Counted from the first letter of the stretch, positions 1 through 12,547 are shown. The stretch is 64,000 bases of DNA from Hippophae tibetana (GCA_037013495.1 CM072812.1:75437840-75501839); one strand, 5' to 3'. A program made the numbers and translations. Notes: generated from the sequence alone by a model not told the origin.

Positions 1-34
1 TCTACTTCATTTTTACTTATTTGTACACACACAA

Positions 35-35
<1 letters not shown>

Positions 36-114
<79 letters not shown>
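36..114. repeat. (TA)n(TG)n compound microsatellite
   Basis: About 9 TA units run directly into about 30 TG units and end at TGTACAC. The only open frame here is simple Val/Cys repeat coding and is not a gene. Such TG/CA tracts are highly length-polymorphic. Confidence 0.97.
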
Positions 115-116
<2 letters not shown>

Positions 117-165
117 ACTAACAATGAGAATAATATAAGAATTAGGTCTGTGAGAGTATTAACAT

Positions 166-510
166 TATTAGACTTGAGCCTAACTCTATCTCAAAACCCA
201 GGTTATGAGATGAATTATTGCCCAAGCTTATATGTACAGCGGAAGACTAGTACTTGGCCAATATGAGACTTAACATCCCTCATCCACATCGGCTGGTGAT
301 CCTGATCAGCATTGGATGGGTGACGCCCGGGGGTGAGCGCACCACCAGGCTCTTGGGCTCCGATAGGGACGAAGAAGCAAGGAAACTAGCTTTGATACCA
401 TATTAGACTTGAACCTAACTCCATCTCAAAACCCAGGTTATGACATGAAGGATTGCCCAAGCTTATATGTGCAGTGGAAGACTAGTACCTGGTCAATGTG
501 GGACTTAACA
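166..510 (-). mobile_element. TRIM (miniature LTR retrotransposon)
   Basis: Two direct 110-bp repeats (166-275 and 401-510) differ at about 11 positions (roughly 10 %). Read on the minus strand each starts TGTTAAGTC and ends in TA. Immediately inside the minus-strand 5' LTR lies TGGTATCAAAGCTAG (386-400), a near match to the primer-binding site for initiator tRNA-Met. A purine-rich GATGAGGGA precedes the other LTR. The 125-bp interior has no coding capacity, as expected for a TRIM. Flanking pentamers AACAT (161-165) and AATAT (511-515) look like a target duplication with one change. The LTR divergence implies an old, non-autonomous fossil. Confidence 0.85.
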
Positions 511-514
511 AATA

Positions 515-3500
515 TATTAATCGGTATCATTTTATACATATATTTACACATCAATTTTCATGTATATATATAATGAATTATCATTCCCTGTGCATTTTAT
601 ATGTTCCCTATGCATTTTATATGTTATTTTGTGTTATAGAAATGAAATTGAGAAAAAAAAGACAAAAAAATGTGTGAAGAGTATAAACAAGTGACTTGAT
701 CGATCAAGCACCCTCGGGTTGAAGATTGGAACAAAGTAGTCGATCGATCCAGGATGTAAGGTAAGAATGGCAAAGGATGATCGATTGATCGATAAGGGTA
801 TTAATAGATTGAGATATAGATATATCGATAAAAGATCAATCGAGCTTTGCTTGAGTGCTCTCGTGTTGGAAATTACAATTAGATGAGCTTTTGAACAAAG
901 CTCTCAATCAATAGAGCAATCTAGCCAATATGAAAATTTAATGATTTTTATCACCAACTTTTAATCCTAGCCATTGGATTAATCCTAATTATATCAATAT
1001 CAAAAATACACAATATAAGCAACTAAATGACTCATTTACCATATACAATTGCTACAAGGAACAAGAGTGATCAAGAGCACATCTAAGACAAACTTTAGAA
1101 GAAGATTGACAAAATAGGATTGAAGATTGGAGAATGGGGTTATTTTGGCTTCATCATTATAATTCTTATACTTTTTTTATTATTTCTTCTCTTCTTAGAT
1201 TCCATCATTATAATATTGATTCATTTAGAATTCATATCTAGCTAAACTTCTAATGTGATTACAGACAATTCCAAACCTTAGACTATAATTTAATTAATGT
1301 AATGTCATGAACAATTTTAATTTTAATTCTTAATTCATGATATGTTTTTAAATGTCATGACTATGCATATTATGAATTAAATGTACACAAAATTTGTTAC
1401 ATGAATATTTTTATATCTAGTCTAAGATATTAGTACGTAATTGTTAATATTGTTATTCGAAGTGATACCTTGTGAATGTTGTCACAAGAAGGATTGAATA
1501 CCTATGTTAAAGATTAACTAATTGTTCTACTAATATCTAGTTTAGCTATCATCGTTTTAGATCTTAATGCAATAAATGAATTAAATCTAATAAGTGTACC
1601 TCTAGGTTATTGAAGATTTAGGTTGGTTAATAAACAGACTTTTAAGCGGACCTAGATTTCTAAAGCTAAAGTTAAGAATTCAAGAGTAATTTTAAATTAT
1701 ATAAGTAATTTAGAACCTAAGAGATTGATTTACATCATAACATGTTTAATAAAATTGTAGGCTGGTGGTGAAGACAGTCTTATAATCACATAATTGTCAT
1801 AATATTTTTGCAACCTACTTTATTATTTGATGTTATTTTTTTCAAAATAATTCAAAAACTTCATTTACTAATTTTAATTAACCCACTAACAAATTAATAA
1901 GTAGGAGTAAAAAATGCCATCAATCCTTATGTGTACAATAATCCTAGTTCTTAAAATTACTTATTATTTGTACATGATCATGTATACTTGTGTGTTCTAT
2001 ATCATGTCACATACCTTTATCTTTATTTTCTTATGTTTTATTAGTTTAGCATGTTTGGAAAAACTTTATCTATAGACCAAGACATGTACCTGATCCAATC
2101 TAACTTTTTTATTTTTTAAATTTTGTTTTAATGCTTTTGAGGATATTAATTGTATTCGAACTGATCTGGACATTTAGAAAGAAAAAAATGATTGGGATAT
2201 CTACCACTAATCTTTAAATGCATATTTTAAGATTAACATGCTCTAAGTAGCATAAAGGTTTTCAATTTTTAGGATTAGTTATTGAGTTTTTAAGGCTAGT
2301 TAGAATCAATAAATGAGTTTGACAATAATAATATGTTCTTCCTTTGTTTTTGGTACCTAAGATGAAATTAATTAAATATTTTTAGATTTAAATGATGATG
2401 GATGTTGATAGGGTCTAACATTGTTCTTAAGTAAATAATACTTTATAATAATTTTGTTCAAAACTTTCATGCACAATAGTCAAATTGGTGATAAAAAAAT
2501 TATGTACTTGAACTTGTGAATGATGTCTCTTAGAACCATATTATGATTTGAATGACTAAGAGTAGGATACAAGAACTTTTCATTAAGTTTATCAAGGTAA
2601 ATGCTAAATGTATTTCTTAAAAATGATTAAGGTAATAAAATTAACATTTGATCAAATTTCCTACCCCTAACTTTTTTATCTTTTCAAAGATAACTTTTTT
2701 AGGGCACGAGCCACTTATTTGTATTCACTTCCTAATCTTTGAACCAAATAATTGGACATATCCTATAGTTTAAGAATAAGTGGAGTTGCATAAAAAAGAT
2801 AATAGATTCTATCAAAATGCTAGAAGAATATTTAAGAATAATAATTTTGATGTAATTGATTAATTGTTCAACAATTACAAAACATTTGTTTTAATATGTA
2901 CACTATGTTATGTAATTGAAAAAAAATTAAAAATATATCAAAAATCAAATCAATAAATAAATAAAAGAAGACAAGCTAATAATAATAATATTAAAGGGGG
3001 TTGTATATTGAAAATTATTGACAAAAAAAAAGTTAATAATAATGTTTGGTTTCAAAACAATAAAATATAACCATGTTTTATTTACATGATCTTAGAATAA
3101 TATTATTTATAGGTCTATTTCTCTTACTTATTAACTCATGAATTTTGTTTTTTTTTTTTTTTTATTTGATTGAATCAACAAGTATATCCCCATTATAATC
3201 AAATAAAAAACTTTTTGATTTTAAGGAATGTTTTTGGTGATTTGAGATATAATTTTAAGAAAAAATCTATACTGTTTAATTCAACTAAAAAAAATGGTAT
3301 TATTTCATATAAATGACTAATTTATTAACTTGTTTAAGTTACATGGTTTGGTTAAATGAAAAATGATTAGAAAAAATATCTAATATATATTAAAATTTGA
3401 GATTATAATATTGTTTAACCTCTTGTAGAAAATGTCATAAAATATATTCTCTTTGTTATGAGTTTTAATTTTATTTAAAGACTAGTAAAGAGTATATATA

Positions 3501-4892
3501 AGAAGAGATTGATAAATAAGAATTTATACATTTTTAGTTATAAATTCATTTATATTTATCCCTCATCCTTTTTTTCACGAGCATTTCACCTGCCATCACA
3601 TTGATAATATGTGGACCCTCGTTGACTTAGCATTAATCGTCCCCCAATGCCACGTGGACATGCGGATCTACATATATTTTCTTCCATCTAACAATTCCTA
3701 TTTAATCTGAAAATAAAAATATAATTATTTCATTTAAATATCCAACTAATAACTAACTAAATATTTATTAAGGTTATTGAAGATTCTAAAGCCCTAGATT
3801 ATGATAATATATTTTTTATATTATGATTTAATTAAAATTTTGATTTTTAATTTCATGATACAATGAGTTTTATGTTTAAATGTAAAGAACATTCTAGATT
3901 TAATATACAACTAATTTGATTTTTGATTATATTTAATATTAAATTATAATATTAATATATAATTGCTCATTTTATAATTAAATTAATAAGTTGTGATTTT
4001 AATGGCAACTAGAATCAACCACTAAGTTTGAAGATTCTCAATAGATTCAATTTTATCTAATTTAATTATTAACTTTTTGAAACTTAACCAGTAATTATTA
4101 TATAATTATAATTAATTAATGATCTTGTTGTTAATTAATTAGAAAGTAAAAAAAATGTAAAGATTTTTAACCACTAAGTTTAAAGATTTATCTAAATTAT
4201 ATAATAAGTTTAGATTTTAAAACTAGTTTAATCATAACATAATTGGTTAAATTATAATATAGTGGTTATGATAATTCTATAATCTGGTATTTTTTATTAT
4301 TTACTCTCAAAAATCTTGTTTTTGTTACCTTGTTTATTTTTTATATTATTTATTTTATTTAAAAAAAATACAAAAACTTTATTTATTTATTTTATTTGTG
4401 ATATTTAAATTTTATTTTTAAATAAAAATTAATAAGTTAATTTTATCAACATAATAACCTTTATTTTATATATACTACCAGAACACTATTTAAAAAAATA
4501 GTTAAGAAATTAATATTTAACGTTCATTTAGTGTGTCATAACAAATTGAATCATTTTAATTTTTATTTTATTACTAAAATAAAAAAGTATAAAAAGTCAG
4601 TCATCAGTATTTGTATATAACATGAGGTATATTTTTTGGTTAGGGATATATAATACTGATACAAATATTTCTATATTTTGTATACTGGGAACATATGAAT
4701 TAAGGTTAATATACGAAAAAAGAATTTATAAAAATTTGACACCCAAATAATGTTGAGTAGTGTACTATAAACATCCACGTTATTAAGGGGTAGTAAATAA
4801 TATGATTAATCTCTTTAAATTGAGAAATAAGATACAATCCGATCTATGGAATTTGGATAAGATTGGATTAACAAATTTTATATTCGAATCGA
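515..4892. other. AT-rich intergenic DNA, unassigned
   Basis: No gene could be supported. Positions 690-870 carry several GATCGAT/ATCGATC words like those in the LTRs of copia element E (13640-13770, 23780-23890). Positions 1130-1850 have the look of the R-U5 end of a decayed LTR, but no partner repeat is present. A GC-richer island with an ACGT word lies at 3590-3670. The rest is A/T-rich low-complexity sequence. Confidence 0.5.
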
Positions 4893-6647
4893 TGATAATT
4901 GTATTTTATATAGTTATTTTTATCTATTTTATTAATTATAATTGTTATATTCTTAACATTTTTGGTTATTTTTAATTAAATAAATTAATATTTACCTTTT
5001 ATATGTTAAGGAATACATTTTTAACAAAATTAAATAATTTGAATTGAAACCGTACTTAATTGAAAATTTATGTCCACAAATATAATTTTTAAATAAAAGA
5101 GTTCTTAATTGCAATTTATAAAAATCTAAAATATAATTAAAATTAAAATCTGGTTTAATTTTAATTATTAAAAGTTTAAAATTTAATTTAAATTAGAAAA
5201 TGTCTTAATTGTAATTAAAGAAAGTTTAAAATGTAATTTGAATTAAATTTGTGAGTCAAAATGCAATTAATTAAAGTTGATTTTTCTGCGCAGAAGATAA
5301 GAAGTACATGCGCAGTAATCCACGCGCGCAACGTGAACCGTCAAATCATAGAAGAAACGGCTAGGATACGCGCATGTCTTTCAAACCCAACCAAAGCGAT
5401 TGGGGTGCAGGTTTTCTCGTTCACGCCGCTCGGTGCATTGAGTGGGGCCTACCTACCGTGCAGACCAGCGTGTAGGGTGGGACCCACGTGTTTCACGCGT
5501 CAACCAAGGCATGATCTCGTATGGTCGATTCACATGCGCTTGGTTATACAACGAATCGCAAGCTGACACGTGGAAGCGTGAATTGAAAAGGAAACAACGA
5601 CGCACACGTTCCTAGTTTTACGTTTTCGATAATTTTTGTCCCCCACGCGTAATATTTAATTATTTTCTCCATACATATTTGTCCCCCGCATATTAAAAAA
5701 TATATATTTTTAAATGTTTTGTTTTAGAAATTTGATGTTATAAATAAGGGATATTATGATAGAGTTAAAGAGTTTTTTGGGAGTTTAGAGTTTGAGATTT
5801 TTAGTATTGTTCGAGGCTGGACTGTGGAACACGCAGAAGTCATTTGTGGCTTTTGTTGTGTTCTGTGTGTGCCAAAAATTTACGATCAGAAATGATTTAA
5901 TTTTTTTTTGTTCTTCATCTCATTTTCCTTAATTACTGTAATTTTAATTTTAATTTATGAAATAATTTAATTTTTCTAGGGTTTCATTTTATCTAAATTT
6001 ATGAAGCTTTGATTTTAATTATTTTTGAACGATTTATAAGACATTTGATTTGTTTATTCTATTTGTGCTTAATGCTTTTGATTATTTACGAATTTTATCA
6101 AATGATCCGTGGCACTTAAATAAACTTGGCAGAGGCATTTTTGTGTATATTGTTCATGGATAGAATGACATGTATGATGAAGGATAGGAATATACCCTAA
6201 TTATATGTGTGGTCATTTGAGAACTTAGAACGTAATGAATCTTGGTGAATTTAATTCTCATAAGAATATAGTGAATTAATTTAACGAGGTGTGTCTATAC
6301 GGAACTCGGAAGAGATGTATGGATAAAATTAGAAGTTTTCGGTTGACAAATTAAATGTACTAAAAATATATAAATCAAGAGAAAATAACATGATTCGAGT
6401 AGATTAATTTGGTAAAAAACTGCAATCCTAGATTTCTTTTATTTTGTTATAAAACTCTTTTCTTAAACTTGTTCCAATTAACGATCATTTTTGATAAAAT
6501 GAGAGAGAGATAATTTTAGTACTCAACAAACTATAGTAACAAATCTCCGTGGGAACGATAACTTACTTATCAAATTTTATTACTTGTGACCGTGTATGCT
6601 TGCACGTTTTATGTTCTTCAAAAAAGACAACAAGTTTTTGGCGTCGG
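4893..6647 (+). mobile_element. Family C gypsy LTR (5' LTR with PBS stub)
   Basis: This is a 1740-bp LTR (4893-6632) starting TGATAATTGTATTTT and ending GACAACA, followed by TTGGCGTCGG (6638-6647). That is the start of the TGGCGCCG-type primer-binding site used by Athila/Tat-group gypsy elements. It matches, in reverse orientation, the LTRs at 48381-50314, 52004-52157 and 59343-59683 and the fragment at 39710-40228. A TATA-like TATAAATAAGG lies near 5740. No internal coding region follows, so it is a truncated fossil. The GC-rich stretch 5280-5600 is LTR promoter sequence, and the open frame in it is not a gene. Confidence 0.85.
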
Positions 6648-7115
6648 ATTAAATAGTATACAATCAGTTCGGATTTAGATTGATGTATTTTATAATTCAT
6701 TATGTCCAATCTGGATCAAATTACTATTAAATTATAAATAAATAAATATTTTATTTTGTAACGCATTATATTTAAATATTATACATACCATAATTATATT
6801 ATAATATGATTTTAGCTTAAAGAAAGTAGTCAGACATGAAATTGCGTATAAAATAAAGTACGAAAATGAAAGAAAAACAAACGATATTTCTACATGAAAA
6901 CAACTTAGGTCGCAACCATGACCTAAGAGGAAAAATCACATGTCTAACTGACCACCTAACTTTCTACTATGAAAAGCAAATGTTTAAGTACAAATTTGGT
7001 CTTATATTACCTTTCATAGAATACTGTCTCAATGTAACTTACTTACGAGCCTCTACTTTGCTTTCATAGTTTTTAATAATAGCGTGAGTTATTTCCAAAC
7101 TAACATTGCAATAAG
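6648..7115. other. AT-rich intergenic DNA
   Basis: Sequence after the truncated family C element. I see no gene, RNA or recognisable element; a short open frame near 6866-7069 has no recognisable family features. Confidence 0.5.
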
Positions 7116-7871
7116 TTTCTCGCCAATTATATTCGTTCACCAATCAATTGCAAAAAAATTAGCACAAAAACACAAGTACGGGTTCTAAAACATATTTAAT
7201 AATGAATAATCTTAACTAGATGATTTAAAATATATGTTATTTAAATTAAATCAATTAGCAGATCCTAGTGTTAAAAGATTAAGCACAAGTTCAATAAAAA
7301 TAGCTCATTTAAAATTTAATAATTAAATCAAATAATTATGATCATATATAAAATTATTTAATCTAAACAATTCAAGAACAAAAACAAAGAAAAAACTATA
7401 ATACATATTATCAAAATATCATAAATTAATTAGATTTATTAATCTATCAAGGATTGATAATTGTGTTTAATTGATTAATCAAATAAAGAAACCTTTCTCG
7501 CCAATTATATTCGTTCACCAATCAATTGCAAAAAAATTAGCACAAAAACACAAGTACGGGTTCTAAAACATATTTAATAATGAATAATCTTAACTAGATG
7601 ATTTAAAATATATGTTATTTAAATTAAATCAATTAGCAGATCCTAGTGTTAAAAGATTAAGCACAAGTTCAATAAAAATAGCTCATTTAAAATTTAATAA
7701 TTAAATCAAATAATTATGATCATATATAAAATTATTTAATCTAAACAATTCAAGAACAAAAACAAAGAAAAAACTATAATACATATTATCAAAATATCAT
7801 AAATTAATTAGATTTATTAATCTATCAAGGATTGATAATTGTGTTTAATTGATTAATCAAATAAAGAAACC
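7116..7871. repeat. Perfect 2 x 378-bp tandem duplication
   Basis: Copy 1 (7116-7493) starts TTTCTCGCCAATTATATTCG; copy 2 (7494-7871) follows head-to-tail with no intervening base. I could find no difference between them by reading. Neither copy is coding or resembles a known element. Confidence 0.95.
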
Positions 7872-8680
7872 TAAAGTATTATAATTTTATATGTACAAAA
7901 CAAGAGATAGATTAAAAAGAAAAGAATAATGATATTGAGTGATTAATTGAAACAATGAACTATAAGTTTTATTTATAAGAAAAATTAAAACTCTTAATTT
8001 TATATAATTGATAAATACTTTTATTATTATAAATAGGATTAGTAATACTTCTTAATCAAGGAGATATTTAAAGTATAATTTTTTTAAAGTAGACTTATTA
8101 ATCAAAAAGACTTTTTTTAAAGAAGAGTTATTTTAAAGTATACTCATTAATAAATAATACTTATATTTAAAGAAGAATTCTTTTAAAATAGTTTCATTAA
8201 AAAATAAAACTCATTTTTAAAGAAGAGTTTTTTTAAAGTATATTTTATGTTATTTTTAGGCTAAGATTTAGTCAATAATTTAGGTTATATCTTATATAAT
8301 ATTTTAGTATATATTTTATTCTATATTTTAGCATAAATATTTTAACAGTAATAATAATTCCATATTTATGAATATGTGCTATTAAATACGTGAACTCAAT
8401 CCTATGTATTATAATTATAACAGATATAACTGAAGTACGATTATTTAAAATTCTGGCATTTCTTCGATTTTATTTGATAAACTTGATAACGAGCTTAAAA
8501 ACAAGTTTACATGTAAATATTTTATTCACAAAAATAATTAACTTTTATAATCGTTACACTTCGAAAATAAACTAATTTTTTTATTAATTATTACGTGTAT
8601 TATCTAAATTAATGGTAGATTCAATTATAATAACTAATAAAAAATAAATAGTGAGGTGTAATGCAATCTCACGTTGGACA
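7872..8680. other. AT-rich region with about 50-bp imperfect tandem repeats
   Basis: At 8060-8250 there are about four degenerate units of roughly 50 bp, each built around TTTAAAGAAGAGTT, TTTTAAAGTATA and CATTAATAAATAA words. No gene is supported. This block lies between the 378-bp duplication and the promoter side of the vicilin-like gene. Confidence 0.6.
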
Positions 8681-8806
8681 TATAAATATTGGTGCAGTTG
8701 GGCAAAAACAAAAATCTATTTTTTTCTAGTGTAAAACTAGTGTTTGGCCAAATCAGCTACCACGTATTTCATGAACGGCCACGTATCTCTGAAACAGTGA
8801 CACGTA
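8681..8806 (+). promoter_or_regulatory. Putative promoter elements of the vicilin-like gene
   Basis: A TATAAATA box (8681-8688) is followed by three CACGTA words at 8761-8766, 8780-8785 and 8801-8806, spaced 19 and 21 bp, the last ending 117 bp before the start codon. CACGTA contains the ACGT core bound by plant bZIP factors of the ABI5/Opaque-2 type, which drive seed storage genes in other plants. Which TATA-like word is used is unclear: with 8681 the ACGT cluster would fall in the transcribed leader. Function is inferred from position and known seed promoters. Confidence 0.4.
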
Positions 8807-8923
8807 TCACTTCCTACCATTGCTCGTCAGTCTTCATGGTCTCTTATTAATTTCTGCCTCCACTGTAAGAATCAAGACACTTAAATCTGCCATTTCCCAC
8901 CTCAAAAAATAACAAAAATAAAA

Positions 8924-11900
8924 ATGTCGAATAACGCTTCAACCCCATTAACTTCACTGGCTTTCGCTATCTTCTTCTTCCTTTATCTCAGTCTCTCTTT
9001 TCATTCACAGGCTTTAAGTGATAATAAACATGCATTTAGGCCACTGGTGAAGAAAGATCAATGGAAGTCAATTGTTGTCTCTGAATATGGTGAAATCTCA
9101 GCCATTAACATTCCAGATGAGATTAAAAGAGACACTTATCATATCCAGTTTTTAACCTTAGAACCCAACTCACTTTTTCTTCCGGCAATTCTTAATGCTG
9201 ATATGGTGTTTTATGTTCACACAGGTCTTGTATTATTATTTAGGCTGAATTACTCAAATTATTCTTAAAAAATTTCATATTTTACATTTTATTCTTTTAT
9301 TATTATTTTTTATTTAGTTGTTATCTTTTAATTTTTACACTTTTACTCAAATTATTGGATGTCCAATCGATGCTACGTCTAACATAAATAACGTTGATTT
9401 TATATCAAATCGACTTTAAATTCATTATAAGTAATTTTTTTTTTCAAAAAACGACTTTATATAACAATTTAAATACATTTTTTTTATAATAATAGACGAT
9501 TAAATTATAAAAAAATATATTAGCATCAAAATCAACAAAATATAAAATAAAAACTAAATTGTAAGAAAAATAATAAAAAAAATAAAACAAAAATCTCAAA
9601 CTTTATAACCATAAACAAAAGAACATCTTTTATGCTATTTCCATTATTAATAAAAATTAATCTATCACTTCACGTAAGAAAAATAACATAAAATAAAACA
9701 AAAATCTTAAACTTTATAACCACAAATAAAATAACATATTTTATTTTATTTTCATTAAAAATAAAAATTAATCTATCATTTCAGATTACACTATCTAAGT
9801 TGAATTTCATCATTTAGATTAACACTATTTAATTGAACCGTTTAATCTTTTGGGTGCTATTTTTTTTTTTGGGGTTGTTTTATATTTATCTCAAGAGTTA
9901 ATTTATCTTATTTTTATAATTGGGTTTGATGTAGGAAGTGGAAGGTTGAGTTGGGTTGATAAGGATGAGGAAAAGATAAAAAGAGTTGCACTGAGGAAAG
10001 GAGATATTTATAGGCTCCAGCCAGGCTCTGTTTTTCAGATACAGAGTAATTTGGAAAATGAACGTCAAAAGCTTAGAATATATGCAATCTTTACTAATAC
10101 AGATAATGACTTTAATGTATCAATGATTCTCTTAACAGCTTTTTCTCTCTCTCTTTTTTAATTATATATTTTTAATCTATTAATTAATTAATAGTATTAA
10201 TTAAATTAATGTTGTTTCTTTACTTTGTTTGGCAATTGGTTCAAATGAAAGTTGGATCCGTCGGTTAGAGCATACTCTTGCATTGCCGACCTTGTTCGTG
10301 GATTTGATTCGAAAACACTTCAGGCAGCTTTCAAGGTATACATGAATATTAATTTTATTGTAATAAATTATGGAAATTAATTTTTTAAGCTTAAACTGCT
10401 CAATAAACATGAACTAACATGAGAGGAAACTTGAAGGGATTATATTGATTGAAGGTAAAAATTAGACATTTTAATTAACTTGAAAATTATGTAATATATA
10501 TGTTTTTTTCATTAAAAAATTGATACTTTTAAGTAACTTTAAACTAAAATTTTCTATAATTATATGATCAAATTGTTACAATAATACAAATAAAATTAAT
10601 TAAAAAAATATTAGCCATCACACCACCAGAAATATTGTTTAGACACCTTGTAGAGTAAAGTGAAAAAATATATTTTTGCGATTAATTAATATCAGATTTA
10701 TAAATATAAAAAATGGAACAATATATAAGAATCCAAATTTATATTTTTGTCAAAAAAAAAAACTAAACAAAAATTAGAGTTAAAAATATCTAGCAGTCGC
10801 TACATAATATTAGAAAATAAAAAAGGATTAAATTATCTCCACACATATGCCATATTTTAATACAATGATCATAAAACTTTTCAAAATTTAAAATTTATCT
10901 CCACATTTTTGAAATCCACACTCCACTTTTTGTAAATAAAATAAATAAATGAAGATCGTCCCACCATGTATATAAATTGTGTTTTTAGGACTATGTATGT
11001 TCTTTTTCAATGTAACATAGGCTGCTGGGTTACTTTTTTTTAGTTTGTTAATATATTTAGTAGTTGTTTTCTCAAATTGTTGTGTTAGGTTTCTGAGGAA
11101 GTGATAGAAGCAATAAAAAATTCAACCGAAAGGCAAATGATAGTTCATACAATGTCAAAAACGAATGATGATGAAGAAACCAAGATGGAGCTGGAATCTC
11201 CATTCTTGAAAGCCTTTATACATAACAAGAACAAGAAGAAGAAAACAAACGCATATAATATTTTAGATGAAGATCCAGATTTTAAGAATAGTAATGGATG
11301 GAGCACAACTGTGACCAAAAAAACTTCCCATTTGTTGAAAGGTTCCAATGTTGGTGTTTTCATGGTGAATTTGACCAAGGTTAGTTGGTACACTTTTTTG
11401 TAGAACCCTGGTAACTAAAACAGCTTCAACTGATGTATTTTGTTTTTATTAAAAGGGATCCATGATGGGACCTCATTGGAATCCAAAAGCAACAGAGATT
11501 GCCATAGTTCTACAAGGACAAGGAATGATTACAATAGTTTCTTCCAACATAACTGAAAACATGAGGTTCAAGGTTTCTGAAGGAGATGTTTTCAAAATAT
11601 CAAGGTTTCATCCAATGGCTCAAATCTCATTTAACAATGAGACATTTGTTTTCATGGGTTTTAGTACATCAACAAAGAAAAATCATCCTCAATTTTTGGC
11701 TGGAAAGAGTTCAGTTCTACAAACTTTGGATAATGATGTTTTAGCTATGTCTTTTGGGGTTAACGATTCAACTATAGATCGACTTTTGGCTTCGCAGGTC
11801 GAATCGGTTATATTAGAATGTAATTCTTGTGCTGAGGAAATGGAGAGGAAAATGGAGGAAGAAATCGAAAAGGAGAGAAAGGAGGAGGAAGAGGAGGAAA

Positions 11901-12547
11901 GAAAGAGACAAGAGGAGGAGGAAGAGAAGAGAAAAAGGGAGGAGGAAGAAGAAGAAGAAAAGAGGAAAAGAGAGGAAGAGGAGGCCAGAAAGAAACAAGA
12001 TGAAGAGCAGAGAAAGAGAGAGGAAGAAGAAGCCAGACAAAGACAAGAGGATGAAAAAGAAGAGGAAGCCAGGAAGAAACAAGAAGAAGAGCAGAGAAAG
12101 AGAGAGGAAGAAGAAGCCAGACAAAGACAAGAGGATGAAAAAGAAGAGGAAGCCAGAAAGAAACAAGAAGAAGAGCAGAGAAAGAGAGAGGAAGAAGAAG
12201 CCAGACAAAGACAAGAGGAAGAGGAAGAACAGAGAAGGAGAGAGGAAGAGGAAGCTAGAAAGAGGGAAGAGAGACAAAAACAGGAAGAAGAATGGAAGAG
12301 TAAAGAAGAGGAAAGAGAAAGGAGGAAACAACAACAAGAGGAGAGGAGGAAAGGGAAAGAAGAAGAAGAAAGTGAGCAGGAAAAAGCTAGGAGACAAGCA
12401 AAAGAAAGAGAGAGGAGAAGAAAAGAATACGACGAAGAAGAACAGAAAGAATGGGATGAAGGCAGAAGATCAGAAGAATATGCTGATGAAGGAAAATATA
12501 TGAAGCTAAAGTCTCATCTTGAGGACAACTATATGAATGTGAATTAG
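8924..12547 (+). CDS. Vicilin-like (7S cupin) seed storage protein with long E/R/K tail
   Basis: Five exons give an unbroken 649-residue frame: 8924-9224, 9935-10116, 10252-10335, 11089-11379 and 11456-12547, each intron bounded by GT and AG. Residues 1-30 form a secretory signal peptide with a hydrophobic core (LAFAIFFFLYLSL). Cupin 1 spans about residues 35-160 (VFYVHTG joins SGRLSWVD across intron 1), then LVRGFDSKTLQAAFK typical of vicilins, then cupin 2 at about 265-400 (NLTKGSMMGPHWNPKATEI across intron 4). The metal-ligand histidines of enzyme cupins are only partly kept, as usual for storage cupins. Residues about 411-634 are almost entirely Glu, Arg, Lys and Gln. This architecture matches the Arabidopsis vicilin-like protein At2g18540 rather than the short-tailed vicilins. 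It is expected to enter the secretory pathway and protein storage vacuoles. The start is the first Met before the signal peptide. The frame looks intact; a role beyond storage is unknown. Confidence 0.93.
11978..12229 (+). repeat. 3 x 84-bp tandem repeat within exon 5
   Basis: Units at 11978-12061, 12062-12145 and 12146-12229 each encode 28 residues beginning EEARKKQ and containing QRKREEEEARQRQ. Copies 1-3 are nearly identical in DNA, so the expansion is recent and in frame. It lies in the charged tail of the vicilin-like protein. The + strand is almost pure purine across about 11830-12450. Confidence 0.95.

Noticed and set aside
21-266. Open frame across the (TG)n tract
   Set aside because: It translates the microsatellite into Cys/Val repeats and runs into the TRIM; no gene features.
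5261-5566. 101-residue open frame in a GC-rich patch
   Set aside because: It lies wholly in the promoter part of a family C LTR and is not conserved as a frame in the other LTR copies.
11813-12397. Antisense 194-residue frame and a second plus frame over the purine-rich exon
   Set aside because: Both are by-products of strand-biased GA-rich coding sequence; the real frame continues the cupin protein across spliced exons.
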